From an uncultured Verrucomicrobiota bacterium (GTDB lineage Bacteria; Verrucomicrobiota; Verrucomicrobiae; Opitutales; Opitutaceae), in NCBI GenBank assembly GCA_946482165.1, contig CAMLQS010000149.1, positions 1 to 11,462 of the forward strand: 11,462 bases of DNA, read 5' to 3'. Under the pieces are notes generated by a model, which was given only the letters and a program-made list of their open reading frames with translations, ran no database searches and was not told the origin of the DNA. The translations under genes were made by a program, and so were the position numbers. Positions within the stretch are counted from its first letter, which is position 1; every line of letters starts with the position of its first letter. Positions 6,853-11,462 of the stretch are shown piece by piece.

Positions 6853-6874
6853 GGGCGGGGGAGCGAGGGGCGGG
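6853..6874 (+). other. G-quadruplex-type motif in the intergenic region
   Basis: Four guanine runs (3, 5, 4 and 3 bases) are separated by loops of 1, 5 and 1 bases. This fits the usual G-quadruplex pattern. It lies 55 bp after the NAD kinase-like stop on the coding strand, so it would form in the 3' part of the operon mRNA. In a GC-rich genome this could be chance. The rest of 6798-7015 shows no gene, and I found no intrinsic terminator for the plus-strand operon there. Confidence 0.35.
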
Positions 6875-7015
6875 AGAAACAGGCTGCGCCATGTCGATTC
6901 GGCTTCCTGCAGATGCGGATCGTCTCAACGGGGAGCGCGACAGCAGGCAATCGTCCAATCGAAAACGGGGCGGAAAAACCGGACACAAACCGACACGCCT
7001 TCGCCGAGAGGCACG

Positions 7016-7053
7016 AAAAAGCCCTCGAAAACTTGGGATAAGTCATTGAGGGC
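7016..7053 (-). terminator. Intrinsic terminator of the tRNA-Phe gene
   Basis: Read on the minus strand, GCCCTC pairs with GAGGGC, with a second inner stem ACTT/AAGT closing an ATCCC loop and a 4x4 internal loop between the two stems. Five T residues (plus-strand A at 7016-7020) follow immediately. It starts 5 bp after the encoded CCA of the tRNA, so it terminates that transcript. Confidence 0.8.
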
Positions 7054-7058
7054 GAAAG

Positions 7059-7134
7059 TGGTGGCAAGACCCGGAATCGAACCGGGGACACGTTGATTTT
7101 CAGTCAACTGCTCTACCAACTGAGCTATCTTGCC
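7059..7134 (-). tRNA. tRNA-Phe (anticodon GAA), CCA encoded
   Basis: The 76-nt cloverleaf is complete on the minus strand. The acceptor stem is GGCAAGA/TCTTGCC, the D arm is GCTC-AGTTGGTA-GAGC, and the anticodon stem GTTGA/TCAAC has loop CTGAAAA with anticodon GAA. The variable loop is GTGTC and the T arm CCCGG-TTCGATT-CCGGG. Discriminator A is followed by a genome-encoded CCA. It sits 90 bp downstream of the SNF2 gene on the same strand. Confidence 0.97.
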
Positions 7135-7162
7135 AAGAGTGCGGCGAACCGCGGGAGACGGG

Positions 7163-7190
7163 AGCAAAGGGCGCGGGAAAGGTCCGTCAA
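7163..7190 (-). promoter_or_regulatory. Possible promoter of tRNA-Phe
   Basis: On the minus strand TTGACG (plus 7185-7190) is followed after 16 bp by TTTGCT (7163-7168). The -35 matches the sigma-70 consensus in five of six positions, the -10 only in three. Transcription would begin about 20 bp before the tRNA. The weak -10 keeps confidence low. Confidence 0.3.
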
Positions 7191-7201
7191 CGGGAATTTT
7201 G

Positions 7202-7224
7202 CGCGAAGCGAATTTCGTTTCGCG
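7202..7224 (-). other. Hairpin directly after the SNF2 stop codon
   Basis: An 11-pair inverted repeat, C plus GCGAAGCGAA against its complement with one G-T wobble, meets at a single central base, so the top pairs would open into a small loop. It begins one base after the helicase TGA. The following bases on the minus strand (CAAAATT) are not a true U tract, so it may be a weak terminator or a 3'-end protecting structure ahead of the tRNA. Confidence 0.4.
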
Positions 7225-9678
7225 TCATCCCCCCAAAAGGCCGCGGAGGTCGGCGAGCGTGAGCTTGGCGTTGGCCGCGTCGCTGGCTTCGAACACGTCG
7301 GCGAGCAGCCGGCGTTTTTCCTCCTGCAATACGAGCACCTTCTCCTCCACCGTGCCGGTGCAGATGAGCTTGTAGGTGGTGACGACCTTGGTCTGGCCGA
7401 TGCGATGCGCGCGATCCGTGGCTTGCGCCTCCGCGGCGGGGTTCCACCACGGGTCGAAATGCACCACGGTGTCGGCGCCGGTGAGGTTGAGGCCGGTGCC
7501 GCCGGCCTTGAGCGAGATGAGGAAGACGGGGATGTCGGCGTTCTCTTGATACCGATCGACCTCGGCCTGGCGCTGCTTCGTCGGCGTGGATCCGTCGAGG
7601 TAGCAGTAGGTGATTTGCTGACGATCGAGCTCGTCGCGGAGAAGGGCGAGGAGGCTCGTGAACTGGGAAAACACGAGGAGCCGGTGGCCATCGTCGATCG
7701 CTTCGTTCAGGAGCTCGCGGAAGGCCTCGAGCTTCGAGGAGGCGGAGGCTTCCGCCATTTGCTCGACGAGGCGCGGATCGCAGCAAATCTGACGCAGGCG
7801 AAGAAGCTGCGTGAGCGTGGCGATGCGCATCGCGCCCTCGGAGGCGCCGGAGCCGGCGAGAGAGTCGAGCTCCTGCTCGGACTTTCGCTGATATTCGGCG
7901 TAGAGCGACTGCTGCTCGGAGGTCGGCGTGCAGTAGATGACCTGCTCGATTTTGGGCGGCAGCTCGGTGGCCACCGCCGCCTTGGTGCGTCGGAGGATAT
8001 ACGGGGCGGTTTGCTTTTGCAGGCGTTCGTCCTGCCAGTCCCGGTCGGCGGTTTTGACGCCGGAACCGGCCGCGGCCGGCAGCTTGGCGTCGACATAGCC
8101 CGGGAGGATGATCTCGAAAAGCGTGCGCAGGTCCTCGAGCGAGTTCTCCACGGGCGTGCCGGTGAGGAAGAGACGGCTTTGCGCATGCAGCGAGCGGAGG
8201 CTGCGGGCGTTGAGCGAACGGCGGTTCTTCGCGTGCTGGGCCTCGTCGGCTATGACGGTCGCAAGATCGACTTCCGCGAGAAGCTCGGCGTCGCGGGTCA
8301 GCGTGCCGTAGGAAGTGATGAGCAAGTCGTGCGCGGACGCGGCTTCGACGGAGTCGGCGCGTTGCGCGCCGTGGTGCACGAGAACGCGGAGCGCGGGGGC
8401 GAAGCGGGCGGCCTCGCGCCGCCAGTTTTCGACGAGCGAGGCGGGGCAAACGACAAGGCTGGGCCGGCGTTTTTTCTCCGGGGTGGCGGTGGCGATGGAG
8501 GAAAGCAGAGCAAGGGCCTGGGCGGTTTTTCCCAGTCCCATCTCGTCGGCGAGGATGCCGCCAAGCTCATGCCGGTGCAGATGCCAGAGCCACGCCGCCC
8601 CGACATGTTGATACGGACGCAGGGTTCCGGCGAAGCTCGCGGGTATCGGGGCCGGCTCGAGCCGATCCAGGTTTTTCAGCGCCTCGGCGCGACGTCGCCA
8701 GGCGGACGGCGGCTGGTAGTCGGGCGAAAGCGTGTCGAGCATCTCCTGGAGCTCGGGTATCCGTGCGGAGGATACGCGCTGGGTCCGGCGGGAGACGACC
8801 GGCGCGGCGGTGCCGCCGGCCAGGGCGGCCTGGGCCTTGGCGAGTCGCTCGAGCTGGTCGGGCGGCAGCAGGTAGATCTTTTTGCCGTCCTCGACGAAAC
8901 GTCGTCCGGCGGCGAGGGCGGCGCGCAAATCCTCGTCGCCGACTTTGCCGGCGGAGAGCCCGACGGACACGGTGAATTCTCCGGAGCCCGCCTCCTCGAC
9001 CTCCGCTTGCACCTTGGCGGTGCCGAAGACGGAGGAGTGTTTTTCAAAGTTCGGCGTGAAGTCGGCGTGGAAACGCAAGCGCAGGGTGTCGCCATGGGTG
9101 GCGAGAAAATTGAGAACCTTGTGCCGATCCCGCAGCCACCACTTGCGCGACGACGGATCGAGCACGAAGCCGTTGGCGGCGAGCAACTCGCGCGCCGCCG
9201 CGTAGGCGGGATGTTCTCTCGAGGGCAGCGTGATAGCCAGGTAGTGCTCGCTTCCGTCGACGGTAAGCGGCGTGGGCGCCTCGTCGTGCGCGGCGGGGCG
9301 GGGGGATCGCACCGAGAGCGAGCGCGGACCGGCCGAAAGCGCGGGCGCCGCAACCGAGGGCGGAGGAGTGGACGAGCCGAGATGCTCGCTGACGCCACGC
9401 AGGCGAGGGCCTATCCAGAGAAGCGTTTTATCCGGCTCAGCGAGGGCGGCGAAGACAGGTTGGCCGGCGAGCGCGGAGACCAGTTCGCGGAGTTGGGCGC
9501 GAGTGACTTGAATAAACGGAGGTGGAATCGCGGCCCCATTGCAAAGTCGGGCAAGGACGGCCAAGGCCGGCAGCTGCGCGGGAGCCGGTGTTGCCGACGC
9601 ATCCACCTGAATTTTCAATGGAATGGCGTCGCGCGCCGCGGCGGCCGGAAGATTGGGCGGAAGAAAAAGACGCAGCAT
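7225..9678 (-). CDS. SNF2/Swi2-family DEAD-like helicase
   Basis: The protein has 817 residues with both RecA-like lobes of SNF2 ATPases, which use ATP to translocate on DNA and remodel protein-DNA or nucleic-acid complexes. Walker A is DEMGLGKT (378-385), motif Ia is PASLVENW (412-419), the Walker B box is DEAQ (478-481), motif III is LFLTGTPVEN, motif V includes LKAGGTGLNLTGAD, and motif VI is QATDRAHRIGQ (752-762). Residues 1-350 are a poorly recognised N-terminal region, rich in A and P and lacking the cysteine pattern of a SWIM zinc finger found in many bacterial relatives. ATG 9678 is the only ATG, GTG or TTG between the motif region and the upstream in-frame stop at 9847-9849, so the start is well fixed. 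No Shine-Dalgarno is visible. The cellular target is unknown. Confidence 0.93.
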   Translation of the reverse strand: MLRLFLPPNLPAAAARDAIPLKIQVDASATPAPAQLPALAVLARLCNGAAIPPPFIQVTRAQLRELVSALAGQPVFAALAEPDKTLLWIGPRLRGVSEHLGSSTPPPSVAAPALSAGPRSLSVRSPRPAAHDEAPTPLTVDGSEHYLAITLPSREHPAYAAARELLAANGFVLDPSSRKWWLRDRHKVLNFLATHGDTLRLRFHADFTPNFEKHSSVFGTAKVQAEVEEAGSGEFTVSVGLSAGKVGDEDLRAALAAGRRFVEDGKKIYLLPPDQLERLAKAQAALAGGTAAPVVSRRTQRVSSARIPELQEMLDTLSPDYQPPSAWRRRAEALKNLDRLEPAPIPASFAGTLRPYQHVGAAWLWHLHRHELGGILADEMGLGKTAQALALLSSIATATPEKKRRPSLVVCPASLVENWRREAARFAPALRVLVHHGAQRADSVEAASAHDLLITSYGTLTRDAELLAEVDLATVIADEAQHAKNRRSLNARSLRSLHAQSRLFLTGTPVENSLEDLRTLFEIILPGYVDAKLPAAAGSGVKTADRDWQDERLQKQTAPYILRRTKAAVATELPPKIEQVIYCTPTSEQQSLYAEYQRKSEQELDSLAGSGASEGAMRIATLTQLLRLRQICCDPRLVEQMAEASASSKLEAFRELLNEAIDDGHRLLVFSQFTSLLALLRDELDRQQITYCYLDGSTPTKQRQAEVDRYQENADIPVFLISLKAGGTGLNLTGADTVVHFDPWWNPAAEAQATDRAHRIGQTKVVTTYKLICTGTVEEKVLVLQEEKRRLLADVFEASDAANAKLTLADLRGLLGG

Positions 9679-9877
9679 GCGGAATCCGCGACTGTGGCGG
9701 GATGTCGCCGAGGCGGAAGGATGTTTTTCGAAAACTCGGACGAGGCGCGCCGGAAGAAATCCTCCGTCAATTTTCGTCCCTGGAAAGCGGCGTAGAAGAC
9801 GACAGCCAACGGGAAATGCAATCGGGGGAATAACGGCGCTTGCATGTCATGTCGCCCACACTTCACATTAAATGGCG

Positions 9878-9905
9878 TTGACCATTATTTCGCCAAGCCT
9901 TTGCT
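9878..9905 (+). promoter_or_regulatory. Possible fecR-like gene promoter
   Basis: TTGACC (9878-9883) and TTTGCT (9900-9905) are spaced by 16 bp, the same layout as the candidate tRNA-Phe promoter. It would give a leader of only a few bases, which fits the absence of a Shine-Dalgarno at 9919. A rival candidate is TTCACA (9862-9867) with TATTTC 18 bp on. The rest of 9679-9877 is divergent intergenic DNA in which I see no gene. Confidence 0.25.
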
Positions 9906-9918
9906 TCAAATACCGTCT

Positions 9919-10695
9919 ATGAAAAACATCCTTCGACTGCTCGCCGGTGGTTTCGCCGCCGCTTTCCTCGCCCTCGCCGTCCAAGCGGCCAATCTCGCCC
10001 CCGGAGCGTATTCGGCCGGCTCGGTGACGGGTGATGTTTCCTACAAACTCGCCGGTTCAGCTCAGTATCAGCCTCTCTCGGCGGGTGTTGCCCTTCCGCA
10101 GGGCGCCACCATCAAGACCGGTTCGAAGTCCACCGCCACGATTGTCTTCGGCAGCGGTTCGACAGCGGTGATCGACTCCAATTCGGAAGTCGAAATCTCC
10201 AAGTTCGTTCAGGACGTTTTCTCCGGCCCCGTTCCGGTTGATTCCGAGCCCGCGATCTCCGAGACCGAGATCAAGGTCATCGACGGAGCCGTTATCGCCA
10301 AGGTTGCGAAGCTGAAGAAGGGTTCCGCCTTCACCGTCAACTCTCCGGTTGGCGCCGCCGGCGTTCGAGGCACTTCCTTTAAATACAGCTACAATAGCGC
10401 CAGTGGCGAGGCCTTCCTCCAAGTGACCGAAGGCGGCGTTCTCTTCCACGAGAAGACCGGTAACAAGACCACGCTCGTTCAGGCTGGCAAGAAGGTGAAA
10501 GTCACCCCGATCCGCAATGCCCAAGGTAACGTGACCTCCATGCAGCTTGATCTTTCCAATCTGACCGACGCCGAGGCCAAAGCCATCACCGATGCGCTCG
10601 GTAGCATCGTCACCGCGGCCGGTGGCACCTTCAGCGTTAACGACGGCAAAATCATCATCACGCCCGTTAATCGTTCGGAAGTGAGCCCCAAGTAA
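9919..10695 (+). CDS. Secreted FecR-domain protein
   Basis: The protein has 258 residues. Residues 1-23 form a Sec signal peptide: K3 and R6, a hydrophobic AAAFLALAV core, and an AVQA-A cleavage site, so the mature protein is exported. Residues about 40-155 follow the FecR domain pattern of a beta-rich fold with LPQGATIKTGSKSTATIVFGSG and the hallmark SPVGAAGVRGTSF (142-154). In TonB-linked systems FecR relays a signal to an anti-sigma partner, but no sigma factor, receptor or cytoplasmic domain accompanies it here, so it is more likely an envelope protein of unknown function. The C-terminal 60 residues (LTDAEAKAITDALGSIVTAAGG) look helical and unassigned. ATG 9919 is preferred to earlier in-frame ATGs because it directly precedes the signal peptide. 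A strong terminator follows. Confidence 0.85.
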   Translation: MKNILRLLAGGFAAAFLALAVQAANLAPGAYSAGSVTGDVSYKLAGSAQYQPLSAGVALPQGATIKTGSKSTATIVFGSGSTAVIDSNSEVEISKFVQDVFSGPVPVDSEPAISETEIKVIDGAVIAKVAKLKKGSAFTVNSPVGAAGVRGTSFKYSYNSASGEAFLQVTEGGVLFHEKTGNKTTLVQAGKKVKVTPIRNAQGNVTSMQLDLSNLTDAEAKAITDALGSIVTAAGGTFSVNDGKIIITPVNRSEVSPK

Positions 10696-10721
10696 AAATC
10701 GGACTGACGATTACTCTCATG

Positions 10722-10756
10722 AGCCCCCCTCGCTTTGAGGGGGGCTTTTTGTTTGT
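10722..10756 (+). terminator. Intrinsic terminator of the FecR-domain gene
   Basis: A perfect 10-bp stem, AGCCCCCCTC with GAGGGGGGCT, closes a GCTTT loop and is followed by a T-rich tail (TTTTGTTTGT). It lies 26 bp after the stop codon. This is the strongest terminator in the window and shows the gene is monocistronic. Confidence 0.95.
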
Positions 10757-11074
10757 CGTTCTTGAAGCGGGCAGACAGGCAGCGGAGTGGCCGCGAGCAC
10801 GGTGATCATGATCCTAGAAATCGCAGTTGGATCGGGTCGTCTCGCGTAACTGTTGGCCGCCTGTTGATCACGTCACCCGCTCCATGCATTCGCCGGGTGC
10901 GCGTCGAGGTTCCGTGATCGCCATTCGTCTCAACGTCTTGCGCGATAATACCTTCCCAGCTGCGATTTCTAGCGGCCATTGGCCTTGGACCGTGCTCCGC
11001 TTTTGCCCCTGTGGTTTCGCGCGATGTTTTTTTCTGGCTCCTCGCCCCCTCGTCCCTGCTACCTGCTTCTTTCC
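10757..11074. other. Intergenic region with no recognisable gene
   Basis: These 318 bp separate the FecR-gene terminator from the phosphogluconolactonase start. Open frames crossing it do not resemble any protein I know and run out of frame into the next gene. It holds a perfect 10-nt palindrome GATCATGATC (10804-10813) and an isolated -10-like GATAAT (10944-10949) without a matching -35. A promoter for the downstream gene should lie here but could not be placed. Confidence 0.6.
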
Positions 11075-11462
11075 ATGCGCGAAATCACTTCTGACTATGG
11101 CCGCGTCGTCGTCGGCACCCAGGCCGAGCTTTTCGGCGAAACGCTCAAACTCACGGTCGCCGCCCAGGAAGCCGCGCGCCCGGGGCGTTTCCTTTGGGCG
11201 CTCACTGGCGGCAGCACCCCCGCCGCCTTCTACAAGTGGTGCGTCGAGAGCAAGGCCTTGTCCGAGAACTTGGTGCAGGGCACTCACTTCACCGTGAGCG
11301 ATGAGCGTCATGTGTTGCTCAACAGCCCCGACAGCAATTTCGGTAACGCGGAGCGACAGCTCCTGGCTCCGCTGGGTGTGCCCACCGATCGGCGCCTGCC
11401 GTGGATGGTGGCCTGGCCCGTCGCGGAGGCGGCCGAAGCCTATCGAAGGACGATGCTGATCC
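11075..11462 (+). CDS. pgl: 6-phosphogluconolactonase, N-terminal part (3' truncated by window edge)
   Basis: The first 129 residues are visible and the frame is open to the window end. The glucosamine/galactosamine-6-phosphate isomerase fold is marked by TGGSTPAAFY (44-53), the phosphate-binding loop, and SDERHVLLNSPDSNFGNAER (75-94), which matches the DERxVPxxxxDSN signature of 6-phosphogluconolactonases. The enzyme hydrolyses 6-phosphogluconolactone in the oxidative pentose phosphate pathway in the cytoplasm. The position usually occupied by proline after DERxV is leucine (L81). ATG 11075 is followed directly by the expected first strand and no Shine-Dalgarno is visible. A glucosamine-6-phosphate deaminase is the main alternative; the DSN motif favours the lactonase. 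Whether zwf or gnd follows lies outside the window. Confidence 0.88.
   Translation, partial: MREITSDYGRVVVGTQAELFGETLKLTVAAQEAARPGRFLWALTGGSTPAAFYKWCVESKALSENLVQGTHFTVSDERHVLLNSPDSNFGNAERQLLAPLGVPTDRRLPWMVAWPVAEAAEAYRRTMLI

Noticed and set aside
7093..9795. A 900-codon open frame on the plus strand
   Set aside because: It runs antisense across the tRNA and the whole SNF2 gene; its translation is low-complexity R/G/E-rich and matches no family. It is a by-product of GC-rich codon use in the real gene.
9844..9918. Longer N terminus for the FecR-domain protein
   Set aside because: The extra 25 residues precede a well-formed signal peptide and would bury it; they also cover the likely promoter region.
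10827..11297. Plus-strand open frame between the terminator and pgl
   Set aside because: It overlaps pgl in another frame and its arginine/proline/serine-rich translation resembles no protein.
1..11462. CRISPR arrays, insertion sequences, prophage or attachment sites
   Set aside because: No regularly spaced repeats, transposase or integrase motifs were seen, and the tRNA-Phe has no duplicated 3' end nearby in the window.

Overview
The window is a gene-dense, GC-rich bacterial chromosome segment. Base composition, the near absence of Shine-Dalgarno sequences before most starts, and the gene families suggest a Verrucomicrobia-type organism, possibly Opitutaceae. That placement is an inference from general character, not from a marker gene.

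Positions 1-6797 form a same-strand block devoted to NAD and ADP-ribose. It begins with the 3' end of a glutamine-dependent-type NAD synthetase (nadE). Next is an NrtR-type regulator, whose Nudix fold has lost its catalytic glutamates. A 64-bp gap follows and carries two GTC-N5-GAC palindromes, the likely NrtR operators. Then comes a tightly packed run: nicotinamidase (pncA), nicotinate-nucleotide adenylyltransferase (nadD), a two-domain protein (intact ADP-ribose-type Nudix hydrolase plus a C-terminal domain that may have an ADP-ribosyltransferase-like fold), an ADP-ribosylglycohydrolase, an SPFH/band-7 coiled-coil protein and a divergent NAD kinase-like protein. Gaps are 2 bp, -1, 13, 42 and -4 bp. 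Read together, the locus could release protein-bound ADP-ribose, split free ADP-ribose, salvage nicotinamide and rebuild NAD. ADP-ribose, the known NrtR ligand in characterised members, would be the signal that opens the operon. This is the most interesting part of the window.

Positions 6798-7134 hold a short intergenic stretch with a G-quadruplex-type motif. A tRNA-Phe(GAA) with encoded CCA and its own intrinsic terminator follows, on the minus strand. Upstream of it on the same strand is an SNF2-family helicase (7225-9678).

Positions 9679-11462 start with a divergent intergenic region and then a secreted FecR-domain protein with a textbook terminator. About 320 bp without a recognisable gene follow. 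The window ends in the 5' part of a 6-phosphogluconolactonase gene, which supplies the NADPH-producing pentose phosphate route and is probably a separate transcription unit.
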